Source of the DNA: Prorocentrum cordatum
Taxonomy: Eukaryota; Sar; Dinophyceae; Prorocentrales; Prorocentraceae
Assembly (NCBI GenBank): GCA_963575745.1
Contig: CAUYUJ010000957.1
Span: 1-64,000, forward strand
DNA length: 64,000 nucleotides
Direction of reading: 5' to 3'
Position numbers and translations under genes: made by a program. This document shows, piece by piece, positions 42,054 to 51,106 of this stretch. Numbering within the stretch: position 1 is the stretch's first letter; every line of letters begins with the position of its first letter. The notes below the pieces were generated by a model. The model did not search any database, was not told where the DNA came from, and saw nothing but the letters and a program-made list of their open reading frames with translations.

Positions 42054-43838
42054 GTGGCCGGATTGGATAACAGCACTACACTGGGCACGCTTCGGTCACT
42101 GCACGAGCAAGGCACCATCAGACTAGGGCCCGATCAGGCAGTCGACGACATTGCGGGAAGGTTGCGTATACAGGAAGCCGTCGAAATAGATTTCACACAA
42201 CAGCAAGGGGGGACAGCGCGAGGCGAACCCGCAGGAAGCAGCGGCGGGACGAACGAACGCACCCCCCTCCACCTGGTGCCCCTCTTTGACGGATGGGGTA
42301 TAGCCAGACTCACGGTGGGGGACCTCGTCAGCAAGCTAGGGTCCAGCCACAGTTTTCAGTCGTCCTCCTTCGTGGAGCACAACAAGGAGGCCGCGGAAGC
42401 AGCGGCACGCAGATGGGCAGCCGCCCCCGATCCTCAAGATGGAGGCCCCCCACATAAGCCGATAGCGGAAGACGTATGGAACCTCTTCAGGCGCAGAGAC
42501 CCTCACGACAACAGGACCCCCTGGGAGAAGCATCTCGACTCCCTGGAACAGGGCAGCACCCTGCTGATAGTGGCGGGACCTCCCTGCAACAACCTATCGG
42601 CTGCTGGCCCGCACGCTGGCAGGGACGGGCCGGCAGGGGCCCAGCCATCCCACTTCTTTGCAGCCCCGACAGCCTGGTACCTTGCAAGCAAGAGAGGGCC
42701 AGACATCACCGTCCTTGTCCTCGTGGAAAACGCGGCTTCCATGCCCTTGGCCCACCGCAAGGCCATGAGCGCAGCAATGGGGGACCCCGACCCCGAATGG
42801 GCAGTCAAAATGAACGCGGGCGATCACGTAGCCAGCCCAGGGGAGAGGCTCTGGATTGGCAACTTCCCACCCGCGGCCGACACCATAACATACACCCGCC
42901 TCCCCAGTCCCTGGGAGCCAAGATGGGCTTACAGACCAGACGGAAGGATTCCAACCTGGACGCAGTCCAGGGCAGCCCCGGGCGACCCAGACGCCATCCT
43001 CCCGAGCAGCTACCAGACTCACCTCTTGTGCCTCTTATATAACGAGGACAGCGGATACAGGTGGTTCCTCCGAAATCCGACCGAATTGAAACACGGAGCC
43101 AGGCAAATTCCCCCCGACTGTGGAGCGGAGCAGCGATTCCCAGGACGCACCGAAGGCTTGAGCCATGTCAGGGCGGGGAGGGAAAGGGAGAGCCCCGCCA
43201 CGGAGGACAAGGTCAGGGCCTGGGGAAGATGGTTAGTGAAGGAGGGCAGAGCACACGGGCTCAGACCACCCGATGCCGATGAAAGGGCGAGGGCGGTAGG
43301 CCTAGCCGGCTACTACCGCGGGCTCAGAATAAGCGACAGGCCGCTCTACTACGCCGTCGGCATACACTTTGATCCTCGGTGCCTGCAGCGCAGGGTTGTC
43401 TCCGCGCTGCGAGCCTGGTGCGCGGGGCGCACGACGGACGCAGCCTGCACCCCCGCCCCCACAGGCAGCCAGATAGCGCAGGGACGGGGAGCAGCGCGAA
43501 CGCACGCAGGAAGGCAGTGCCCGTGGGCACAGCTCAGAGACCACCCCCTCCCAGGCGACCTCGCACAGCAGCTTTATGCGAAGAAGGACTCTTTCCCGGG
43601 CCGACGCGCCCCTAGACTCCACCGAGGGCCCCAGCACGCTCCACGAGGCGCTGGGGCCCCCCCCCAGGCATCTCCCCGCGCCGGGGCCGCGCGCCAGGGC
43701 CTGGCAACACGCTCGACGCGCGCTCAATACAGCTTTCGAAACCCACTGTCAATACAAGATCCGCGGACCGAGGGGCCTATGGTCTCTCTTACACGCCGAT
43801 CCCTGGAGGCACCCCACTTGGGACTCTATGTGTGGTAG
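42054..43838 (+). CDS. Retroelement-encoded DNMT3-like DNA cytosine-5 methyltransferase
   Basis: C5-methyltransferases transfer a methyl group from S-adenosylmethionine to cytosine C5. The motifs are in canonical order: motif I LVPLFDGWGIARLTVGDL (about residue 74; SAM binding, FDG form typical of the DNMT3 branch), motif II SFVEHNKEAAEAAARRW (106), motif III IAEDVW (139), motif IV LIVAGPPCNNLSAAG (173) with the catalytic Cys and a PCNxLS form as in DNMT3, motif VI VLVENAASM (222; the ENV motif), motif VIII GERLWIGNFP (262), and a motif X-like AVGIHFDP (434). All catalytic positions are present, so the domain could be active. The target-recognition region between VIII and X is short. The frame ends in translated noise after a C10 run near 43,651, where it shifts into the EEP frame, so MTase and endonuclease were probably in one protein. 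Retroelement-borne DNMTs are known in dinoflagellates. Confidence 0.85.
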   Translation: MAGLDNSTTLGTLRSLHEQGTIRLGPDQAVDDIAGRLRIQEAVEIDFTQQQGGTARGEPAGSSGGTNERTPLHLVPLFDGWGIARLTVGDLVSKLGSSHSFQSSSFVEHNKEAAEAAARRWAAAPDPQDGGPPHKPIAEDVWNLFRRRDPHDNRTPWEKHLDSLEQGSTLLIVAGPPCNNLSAAGPHAGRDGPAGAQPSHFFAAPTAWYLASKRGPDITVLVLVENAASMPLAHRKAMSAAMGDPDPEWAVKMNAGDHVASPGERLWIGNFPPAADTITYTRLPSPWEPRWAYRPDGRIPTWTQSRAAPGDPDAILPSSYQTHLLCLLYNEDSGYRWFLRNPTELKHGARQIPPDCGAEQRFPGRTEGLSHVRAGRERESPATEDKVRAWGRWLVKEGRAHGLRPPDADERARAVGLAGYYRGLRISDRPLYYAVGIHFDPRCLQRRVVSALRAWCAGRTTDAACTPAPTGSQIAQGRGAARTHAGRQCPWAQLRDHPLPGDLAQQLYAKKDSFPGRRAPRLHRGPQHAPRGAGAPPQASPRAGAARQGLATRSTRAQYSFRNPLSIQDPRTEGPMVSLTRRSLEAPHLGLYVW

Positions 43839-43859
43839 CCTCACGCTGGACGATGTTTC

Positions 43860-44858
43860 ACGCGCGCTCAGCGCCACCCCAGCGTGCAGTCTGCCCAGAA
43901 TTGCCTGTTGGAACGTCAGATATCCTCGAAGCTGCACTGCGGCCAAGAATCAAGTCAAACACGCCCTCCTCGCCCAAGTTACGACGAATAAACGGATCGC
44001 CCTGATCCAAGAGACGCACTGGTCCGAGCATGAGTCAGAGGTATGGAGAACGATGTTCCCTGCGAAGACCCTCGTGGCCTCCCCCGGCTACCTGGGGCCG
44101 ACCGGCGGACTGGCCGGAGGAGTTGGCATTCTCTTCCCCCACGGCATCACCCTCTTCGAATACCAGGTTATGGTTCCAGGATGTGCCGTCGCCGCAATTT
44201 TTCAGCAGCACGAAAGTAGGTTTCGCGTGGTCTCGGTGCACCCCCCCCTACCAGAAAGGAAGACACCCTCGCCGGAATCGCCATCGCAGCAGAGCACTGG
44301 GAGCGCCTCGACACTTACTGGGGTGGGGATGTCAACCTGCAGCTCAACGAACCGAGAGACGGCGAGGTGGAGGCCTCAGCCCTGCTGAGGGACGTCCTGA
44401 CAAGCTCGGGTTCCGCCGCCATACACATGCCTGGGCCCACCAGGATTGACAAGGACAGCGAATCTCAGATCGATATGCTTGCCTGTCCAGTCCGACAGAC
44501 CTACGCATACGAGCCCCGAAAACTTTGGAGACTCACGCTGTCGGACCATGCCCTCATTAGCCTCGAACCGCAAGGGGCAAGAAGGGCTAGAAGAGAAAAC
44601 GCTATGAGAGCTGCTGACCTCAGGATCCCCCCCACTGCGGCGCACGCGGACCTTCGGCAGCTCTACTCCCACCTTGAACTCACCTTTGGAGTCCCGCCCG
44701 TCAACCTCTCCGGCCTCCTCCAGCCGATCGAATGGGTTAGACCGGCCTGCCCGGGGGGGGGCCCAGAGTGGCACTTAGACAACGACGACGGTGACACCAC
44801 TGTCAGTAACCTCCCCTCTGCGCAGCAGGACGCTGGGGAGGGGGGCACACGACATTAA
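43860..44858 (+). CDS. Retroelement endonuclease (EEP/AP-endonuclease-like)
   Basis: This is the nicking endonuclease that starts target-primed reverse transcription. In the frame open from 43,576: RIACWNVRYPRS (catalytic Asn, 43,911), IALIQETHWSE (Glu, 44,010), LAGGVGILFP and FRVVSVHPP. At a C8 run near 44,242-44,249 the frame shifts and continues as LDTYWGGDVNLQLNEPRD (the GDxN motif, about 44,326), SESQIDMLACP and LTLSDHALISL (the terminal SDH, 44,541). All four signature blocks of the exonuclease-endonuclease-phosphatase fold are therefore present in the correct order. The only visible break is the single frame change. Confidence 0.8.
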
Positions 44859-45570
44859 CCTCAACCCCCCTGTCCTTCTTGCCCTCATGAGGTTCGGGAG
44901 ACATGCCCTCTCCTCCGCACTGCATGACTGGTGGGGGAAAAGGAGAAGGCACAAGCCCCGCGCCTCACCCGGCTTCCTCCTAGCCCTGGCCAGCCAGAGG
45001 GTCGGGATCTCGCGTCTTGTGGGTGCCTCGGCAGCCTGGCTGTTCGAATACGGATGGGATGGACAGGACCTCCCCCCAGACCATGCAGCACTTCGGCTAA
45101 GAAGATGGGACGCCGAGCTCACCCAGAGAAGAGCTGCCAGGCTGTCCCCAGCGCAGAGAGGTCCCGGAGCTGAACGCTCCCCCCTGGCGGCCCATTACAA
45201 GACGGGACGGGAAATCTACAAGAAGACCCACGCCATCCTAGGGGTGCGAGACCACAATGGCACCTGGCACGACAGACCCAACCAGGTCGACAACGTACTC
45301 TGGGACAGCCGCAGTGCGATTTGGCACTCCGCCCCCCCACTACCGGACTCCTCCAGGAGACTCCTCGATCTGTACTTTCAGCACCACCCTGGCGTCGACG
45401 TCTCTGACAGGCCCAAGCCAAGCTGGGGCAGATTAGCTGCGGAAGCGCCCCCGGGGTGGACGGCGTGCCTTACAAGGCATACCACCCCGGGGCCAGATCC
45501 GTTGCGTGCCTCATCGCCCAGGCTTGGCACGCTGCCGACCTCAAGCCAGCACTCCTGGAGGAGGTGCTAG
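44791..45570 (+). CDS. Retroelement linker between endonuclease and RT
   Basis: A 259-codon frame that takes over after a G6 run near 44,841. It encodes a helical, Arg/Trp-rich region (RRWDAELTQRRAARLSPAQ, HYKTGREIYKKTHAILGVR, SRRLLDLYFQHHPGVDV). This is the position and character of the linker before the LINE RT. It hands over to the RT frame at a C5-G4 run near 45,447. Confidence 0.5.
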   Translation: MTPLSVTSPLRSRTLGRGAHDINLNPPVLLALMRFGRHALSSALHDWWGKRRRHKPRASPGFLLALASQRVGISRLVGASAAWLFEYGWDGQDLPPDHAALRLRRWDAELTQRRAARLSPAQRGPGAERSPLAAHYKTGREIYKKTHAILGVRDHNGTWHDRPNQVDNVLWDSRSAIWHSAPPLPDSSRRLLDLYFQHHPGVDVSDRPKPSWGRLAAEAPPGWTACLTRHTTPGPDPLRASSPRLGTLPTSSQHSWRRC

Positions 45571-47870
45571 GGCCCTCAGTGGACCTGCTCGCGTGGGTCG
45601 GGAGAAAGGCTGGCGCCGATATCCCCAATGATATGAGACCGCTCCAGCTACCCACGCGCATACGCCGTCTATTCGGAGCCTCCCTGGCTGACCTAATGGG
45701 CCGGGCTGTTGAACCGCTCCTCAGTCCGAACCAGGCGGCCAAAAGAGGAGGTCAGTGCGGCCCCAACATCGCGAAAGTTACCCAGCACCTGGGATCTCCT
45801 CCCAGGCCCCGAACCGAGCCGGGCTCGGCCCGGGCAGCCCTCTTTGGTAGGCATACGGCAGCTGTCGACGCGTTTGTCAACCAAGCCGCTGCTGCGGTCG
45901 GGAACGCCCCATGCACGGCAGTGATCTTCTGCGATCAGAACAAGGCCTTCGAGATAATCTCACTACAATGGGCGGGGAGCCTCCTCTGGAGCTGGAAGCT
46001 CCCCCCCTGGCTACTGCAAGCACTCAACTCCCTGGTTGCGGACCGCCGGGCACAGACATGCAGAAATAAATACAAGGGGCCCGAGCGGCGCCTCCTACGG
46101 TCCGTCGGGATGGGCGGCACCGCCCCCCCGCTTCTCTGGAGCATGGGGCACGACCCCCTCATTACAGCGATTGCCTCCATCACAGGCGAAGACGACCCCA
46201 CTTACGTTGACGACCTTGCCGCCTTCCTCAGCACAACAAAGCAGGCACTGCGCGCGGCCATCGCCCTTCCCTGGGCTGCTCGCGCAGCTGGGCTCCTGGT
46301 AGAGGCCCACCGACGTAAAGGAATCAGGACCGCAGACTCCCCAGCCCTCAGAGCCGCGCTGGAAGAGGCACTGGTCCACTACGAACATGGCGGGGACAAC
46401 GCACTGATCCCCGGGCTTCCTAGCGAGCTCATGCGGACCCTCGTGGAGAGAAGCACAGGACAGGGCCCGCCTAATTGGTGCACCCCCTTCCAGCGCCCCC
46501 GCAGCTGCACCTTCAAGACAGCCCTCGCCCCTGCTGGTCATCAAGAATGGTGGCGCGCCCTCATGGAGCACACCCCCTTCGGAGGGCCCTCGGTGCGGGA
46601 CCAGTGGCCTTACCTCGGGGCTGCCGTCGTCTCCCGCGCAGCTGAAGGCGAAGTGCCCCCCCTGGACGGGGGGCTCACTAATGGGCAAGAAGACGCCCTA
46701 AACAAGGGCACCTGGGAACGCCCCCTTCCCAAGATGAGAGACAGAGCCATGGCCCTCCACCTGGCTAAGATGCCCCCCTCTCGCACGGCCGCCGCCTGGA
46801 ACGCGCATCTCGTCTCCCTGGCTCCGTGCGCTGCCCACTACGCCCACCCCGACATCGTGCAAGAGCGCGAGCTACGCGTCCAGCTCAGAACCGCGCTTGG
46901 CCTGGCAGGATCCTCCTGGGTCCCCGACTTCGTCCTCACCAGGTTGGGCATCCGCTTTCAAGTGTCGGGCGCACCCAGGTGCCCGGCGGCGACAGCCCGC
47001 GCCGTTGCAGCCAGAGCACACGCCCTTAACGACTTCTGGGGCCCCACTCTGGTCAGGAAACGCGCCAGGAACATAAGGAACAAACTGCTGAAGTGGGCAA
47101 ACAATGCCGCGCGGCAGCCCGAGGTGCCTATTCCCAGGCCCAAGATGATCACTGAGCGGAAAGCTGCCCGGGCACTATGTCGGGCACGTGAACAACCGGA
47201 GCTCCTTGAGTGCAAGCATTTCGGCAGGGTTACCTATGCAGCCGCATGGGCACAGATGCACAACCGCAACCTCTCCAGGTGGCTCGTGGACACCAGCCAG
47301 GGGAGGAGATGGCAACATTCTGACAGTGAAGAGTGGAGACTGCTGTACCACTGCACTTCCTTCACCGAAGCGCACCACGTGATTCGCGTTCTTTGCAACG
47401 GCCTACCCGGCTCGGCGAGACGGAGGGGCGAAAATGAAAGGAGACCGCACAGGTGTTCATGCGGGGCGCTCGCCAAGAGCGCGTGGATCACCGCCAGTCC
47501 CAACGACGATGGCGCAGCCTGGTGCGCGCGGTGCATCGGCCCAGGCCCGCACGCATCCGCACTATGGCAGACGCTCCAACCCTGTCTGTTACCCCCCTCT
47601 TCGGGACCAAGCAGAGGCGTACGCGCACACCCGTGGGCACCTGCACCCGCCCAACAGAGACGGACCATACGGACGCCGCCCCTTTTGTGGGCTCGGCGAG
47701 GCAACCACCGAGCACGTGTGAAACTGGTGCCCAGCCGCTGCACTTGCCTGGTGTACCGTCAGGGGGCCCGACGACCCACGCACCTTAGCTCAAGCCATCA
47801 TCAGCAGCGGCGAACATCAGCCCTTGCTCGCGAAGTCGCTGCACCAAATATCCTTCAGGTACTGCTTTAA
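45456..47870 (+). CDS. Retroelement reverse transcriptase
   Basis: A single 804-codon frame with the LINE RT palm in order: SAPGVDGVPYKAYHPG (fingers, immediately upstream and at the start), MRPLQLPTRIRRLFG, SPNQAAKRGGQCGPNI, motif A AVIFCDQNKAFEIIS (Asp at about residue 160), motif B SVGMGGTAPPLLWSMGHDPL (216) and motif C PTYVDDLAAFL (250, the xxDD catalytic pair). All catalytic aspartates are present. The C-terminal half is helical (thumb and tail: RTALGLAGSSWVPDFVL, WAQMHNRNLSRWLVDTSQ). Upstream lies the EEP endonuclease and downstream RNase H, as in I- and R1-type LINEs. The last ~80 codons run into noise where the Cys tail continues in another frame. Confidence 0.9.
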   Translation: MDGVPYKAYHPGARSVACLIAQAWHAADLKPALLEEVLGPSVDLLAWVGRKAGADIPNDMRPLQLPTRIRRLFGASLADLMGRAVEPLLSPNQAAKRGGQCGPNIAKVTQHLGSPPRPRTEPGSARAALFGRHTAAVDAFVNQAAAAVGNAPCTAVIFCDQNKAFEIISLQWAGSLLWSWKLPPWLLQALNSLVADRRAQTCRNKYKGPERRLLRSVGMGGTAPPLLWSMGHDPLITAIASITGEDDPTYVDDLAAFLSTTKQALRAAIALPWAARAAGLLVEAHRRKGIRTADSPALRAALEEALVHYEHGGDNALIPGLPSELMRTLVERSTGQGPPNWCTPFQRPRSCTFKTALAPAGHQEWWRALMEHTPFGGPSVRDQWPYLGAAVVSRAAEGEVPPLDGGLTNGQEDALNKGTWERPLPKMRDRAMALHLAKMPPSRTAAAWNAHLVSLAPCAAHYAHPDIVQERELRVQLRTALGLAGSSWVPDFVLTRLGIRFQVSGAPRCPAATARAVAARAHALNDFWGPTLVRKRARNIRNKLLKWANNAARQPEVPIPRPKMITERKAARALCRAREQPELLECKHFGRVTYAAAWAQMHNRNLSRWLVDTSQGRRWQHSDSEEWRLLYHCTSFTEAHHVIRVLCNGLPGSARRRGENERRPHRCSCGALAKSAWITASPNDDGAAWCARCIGPGPHASALWQTLQPCLLPPSSGPSRGVRAHPWAPAPAQQRRTIRTPPLLWARRGNHRARVKLVPSRCTCLVYRQGARRPTHLSSSHHQQRRTSALAREVAAPNILQVLL

Positions 47871-48010
47871 CCTCACCGCCACTCCCCTCGAGGCCACCGA
47901 AGCCGCCATGCTCATCCTGCAAGGCATCGTTGTCGCCGACATTGACCAACAAGGGGACAGCGAGGACGAGGCGCAGGAGGTCGAATACCCCCCAGGATCG
48001 ACAACCCGGA
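47434..48010 (+). CDS. RT C-terminal Cys-rich tail in shifted frame
   Basis: In the frame open from 47,434, RRPFCGLGEATTEHV is followed after an in-frame TGA (47,720) by NWCPAA. This is the C-x(n)-E-H-x(n)-C pattern common at the end of LINE RT proteins. The next frame (47,790-48,010) continues as ISFRYCFNLTATPLEATEA. The stop inside the knuckle shows that this copy is damaged or misread here. Confidence 0.45.
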
Positions 48011-48032
48011 CGAGACGTCGGTCTGGTCAGTC

Positions 48033-49217
48033 ATGCGAGACACTTCCAGCACGTGCAACCTCGGCGCCATCCCTGAAAGAACGATCTGTGGAGCTGCCAG
48101 ACCCCACATGCAGCGACACGCCCGCAGGGCCGGAGGAGAGATTCGCAGGCTCCCGGTGGTCACCAGACACCACAACCCAGGGGACAGACTCGCGGTCTTA
48201 CAGGCTCCACAGTCCCGCGCTGCATGGATGCCCCCAGGACAAGGCTGGTTCCCTTGCCCCAGAACCGACGACACTCCCACCGCCAGCTGGACCTCCGTTT
48301 TCTGCCGGGAGTGCCGGTCTCACACCATCACCTTGACCGCCAACTCCAACTTTGAACCTGGTGACGAGGTCACAGTTCGCAGCTCGCCCTTCCCCGACTC
48401 CAATAGCACCCACTGGCCCTACGAGGTCTCCTTCGACGGTGGTGCTAGGAGCATCGAGGGCGCCGCCAAGGTTTCGGGCGCCGATGCCATTCTGTGGCAC
48501 CACGACCCTGCTACCGGGTCCCCCAAAGTATTGGCCGTTGCCATTGTAGCGCTCCCTGACTGCAGGAGCGCGCAGATGGCTGAAGTAGCAGGCTGCCGCG
48601 CGGGTCTGGCCCTGCTGCCCCACCTCAGGGGCCCGTTCCGGGCTGCCAGGGCGGTCGGCGACAACCTCGCCGCCGCTCGGTACGGGGCAGGCACTGCCAG
48701 ATACGGGGGGCTCCACCTAGCCCGGCAGATGGAGGACGCCCTAGGGCAGGCTGAAAGCGCGGGCTGGGCACTCACTTGGCAAGCGGTCAGAAGGAGACTG
48801 AACAAGGCTGCCGACAGCCTCGCCACCATCGGGGTCTACTGGGCCGACACCCTATGCAAGGAAGGCGTGAGCACTGTCAGTACTCACATACAATGGGCGA
48901 GTGATGTTCCCCCACCCGACCAGCTCACTTTCCTTTTCAAAAAGGACTTGAGGTCAACCTCGGCGACCCGTCCGAGTGCGCCGCCGTTGCGTTCCAGCTG
49001 GAAAATCCTCCCCCCTCCTCTTCCGCTTCTGCCCCCCCCCCCGTTCGGGTCGCCAGTCGATCGATATCCGTGCCAACCGAGGTCCCTGCAGCTTTGCACC
49101 CCCCCACCGTGCACCTGTGTCTGCGGCTTTTGGCTGCGCCCCCCTCCAGCAGGATGCCGAAGAGGAACAACAATGGGCCACTGGCCCGTTGGCCCTCCCC
49201 CAAGCCCACTGCGCTGA
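48033..49217 (+). CDS. Retroelement RNase H
   Basis: RNase H degrades the RNA strand of the RNA:DNA hybrid. Within a 394-codon frame, residues 125-270 hold the fold with all four acidic residues: YEVSFDGGARS (Asp, 48,430), AQMAEVAGCRAGLALL (Glu, 48,577), FRAARAVGDNLAAARYG (Asp, 48,656) and RRRLNKAADSLA (Asp, 48,810). A WALTWQAVRR strand-helix precedes the last Asp. The domain ends near 48,900; the rest of the frame (Pro-rich, then the hairpin word at 49,120) is probably linker or untranslated. Confidence 0.8.
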   Translation: MRDTSSTCNLGAIPERTICGAARPHMQRHARRAGGEIRRLPVVTRHHNPGDRLAVLQAPQSRAAWMPPGQGWFPCPRTDDTPTASWTSVFCRECRSHTITLTANSNFEPGDEVTVRSSPFPDSNSTHWPYEVSFDGGARSIEGAAKVSGADAILWHHDPATGSPKVLAVAIVALPDCRSAQMAEVAGCRAGLALLPHLRGPFRAARAVGDNLAAARYGAGTARYGGLHLARQMEDALGQAESAGWALTWQAVRRRLNKAADSLATIGVYWADTLCKEGVSTVSTHIQWASDVPPPDQLTFLFKKDLRSTSATRPSAPPLRSSWKILPPPLPLLPPPPFGSPVDRYPCQPRSLQLCTPPPCTCVCGFWLRPPPAGCRRGTTMGHWPVGPPPSPLR

Positions 49218-49932
49218 AGGACCGGGCACGGTTGATGGCCTTCTACCCTTTCGCGCGCGCGAGTGCCCTTGGCTCCGGCGGGCACACTTCCATGGCGAAT
49301 GGTGCTGGTGGTGCGAGGTGTGCCAGAGACACTGCGATGGCAAGGAACATCTCGTGGGGTGGCCCCACGCCACCGAGGCTGACAAACAGATGGACACTGG
49401 CTGGCCGGACCCAAGGGAGTTCACTTCGCCGGGCAATCTCTGGACCAGAACGGGTGGGACGGACTACGACCAAGTGCTCAAGATCACTTTCAGCAGACCA
49501 CAATGGCCGGGCTGGACGCTGCCAGCGCCAGTGAAGGAGGGCGCCCGGCCCCGCCTTCCAGGTTGGGCTTTCCCGGACGATTGGGACTACGTTCCAGTCA
49601 ATTTTCCGCACCGTGACGACCTCCACGATTTCGTCACCCCCCTGACACCGACCACTCGATGGACCTGCGCCCGCCTAACCAGTTTCGGGCGGCTTGGGGG
49701 AAGGCGCCCAGAGACGCGCACGGAGGCTGGGGCGCCACGTTGCCACCGCCGCCGCCCCCGCCCGGCGCGCGCGCCGCGCCGCCCGCAGGACCCCCCGCCA
49801 CGCGGAAAACGTGGGATGGACGGAACGCTGCCTCCAGCAGGGCCTCCTCGCAGAAATCAGCGGACTGGTCCAGGCCCAGGCGAGATGAGGACGTGGACCA
49901 GCACAGCTGGCAAGACGCCCCCCCCACGGTGA
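48976..49932 (+). CDS. Retroelement segment with a Cys cluster
   Basis: In this frame GEWCWWCEVCQRHCDGKEH at 49,297-49,350 forms a tight Cx2Cx2Cx3C cluster followed by His, likely zinc-binding. WPDPREFTSPGNLWTRTGG and LPGWAFPDDWDYVPVNFPH follow. The first ~80 codons overlap the RNase H frame and are Pro-rich noise; the end (after 49,640) shifts to the next frame. Family unknown. Confidence 0.4.
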   Translation: MRRRCVPAGKSSPLLFRFCPPPRSGRQSIDIRANRGPCSFAPPHRAPVSAAFGCAPLQQDAEEEQQWATGPLALPQAHCAEGPGTVDGLLPFRARECPWLRRAHFHGEWCWWCEVCQRHCDGKEHLVGWPHATEADKQMDTGWPDPREFTSPGNLWTRTGGTDYDQVLKITFSRPQWPGWTLPAPVKEGARPRLPGWAFPDDWDYVPVNFPHRDDLHDFVTPLTPTTRWTCARLTSFGRLGGRRPETRTEAGAPRCHRRRPRPARAPRRPQDPPPRGKRGMDGTLPPAGPPRRNQRTGPGPGEMRTWTSTAGKTPPPR

Positions 49933-50450
49933 ACAGGAAGGTCTTGCTCGAGTCATCAGCAGCTGCAGCGGCGGATGCCATTACCCGTCTATTCGCAGCC
50001 CCCGCCAACAGCGCAGCAGCCCAGCACATCCTTCACACCCCCACCGGCGCAGCCCCCTCGGGCGTGAACCTCCCGAGACATTGGGAGCAGGACCTACGGC
50101 AAAGAGGGCGCACCCTCGACAGGCTAGCTTGGACTGAGTGCATGGCAGCCACTGAAACCGTCTGGGACGGCTCCACCAAGGCCAAAACAGACTTGGTAAG
50201 AAGGCAGAGCTGCGCGCTGGGCGCGGCGGTAACCCCCATTGACGAACAGTCCCCTTGTGACCTCCTCGATCAGTTCAAGTTGCGGAATGCATTTCCCACC
50301 CCGACGGGGAAGATGCTGCTGCACCTGCAATGGCCCCAAGAGTTCGAGGTCCTCCTCAAGGGACAGGAAACAGGTCAGGGAGCCCGCATGCTGCTCCTCA
50401 GCATCACCAGCCCATCCGCGGACCAAGTGGCCTCGGCCAAACTCCTGTAG
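49659..50450 (+). CDS. Retroelement segment before the helicase, part 1
   Basis: A 263-codon frame. Residues 120-260 look folded: VNLPRHWEQDLRQRGRTLD, LAWTECMAATETVWDGS, MLLHLQWPQEFEVLLKG and QGARMLLLSITSPS. It may be the beta-rich N-terminal region that often precedes the UPF1-like core, but no family is recognised. Confidence 0.4.
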   Translation: MDLRPPNQFRAAWGKAPRDAHGGWGATLPPPPPPPGARAAPPAGPPATRKTWDGRNAASSRASSQKSADWSRPRRDEDVDQHSWQDAPPTVNRKVLLESSAAAAADAITRLFAAPANSAAAQHILHTPTGAAPSGVNLPRHWEQDLRQRGRTLDRLAWTECMAATETVWDGSTKAKTDLVRRQSCALGAAVTPIDEQSPCDLLDQFKLRNAFPTPTGKMLLHLQWPQEFEVLLKGQETGQGARMLLLSITSPSADQVASAKLL

Positions 50451-50495
50451 CCACTCGAACTCGGAGGTACTGTCCCCGCAAGCGACTGTGAAGCG

Positions 50496-51091
50496 TTGGG
50501 ACTTAGACGGGGAACCAAGTACCCCAGCAACGAGGGCATTGTGGCATACGACGTAGACAGATACGGGAAGTTCCACGCAGACGACAGGATCCCAAGGCCA
50601 CGCGAAGCGGGAATGGCCTTGTACAGGTTGGACAAGGCCCCTTTCGGATACAATATCGGCGGATCTCTATTTCAATCACCGAGATCTACAAGTTGCAGCA
50701 GGCCTCCCCAGACTTGGTAGGTACGCCACTGGACGTCATCACGTACTTCCTCACCTTCCGCACAGCCGACAAGAAGGACAAGACGTTGGCCAACAGCGTG
50801 GAGAACACCTTACTTTGCGGACAAAGCCTACTCTCACGTGCCAAGGCCACCATCGGGGACCATTCCCCAGGCATGGCGCCCACAGTAGCGGGCAGCGGCG
50901 TGGCAGCTCCCCACCCCCCAGCTGGGACTCTGGCGACCACCCCGTTTGATTCCGACCAAGAAGTGGACACGGCAGTCGGGCAGGTCTTCCAACGGGCCAG
51001 AAAACTGCCGTCGAGCACTGCGCTCGATGAAGGTGCCAGGCGCCACAATCTCAACGGCGACGCCGTGCGGGCCCTCGCCGCCGCCACGTGA
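50496..51091 (+). CDS. Retroelement segment before the helicase, part 2
   Basis: Two overlapping frames (50,496-50,690 and 50,693-51,091) read as YPSNEGIVAYDVDRYGKFH, then SPDLVGTPLDVITYFLTFR and SVENTLLCGQSLLSRAKA, and finally LDEGARRHNLNGDAVRALAA. The last phrase is the Q-motif-like lead-in (LN..Q..A...A) that comes just before Walker A in UPF1-type helicases. A stop at 51,089 separates it from HGPPGTGKT only ~25 bp downstream. Confidence 0.5.
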
Positions 51092-51106
51092 CACCACGTA
51101 ACAGTC

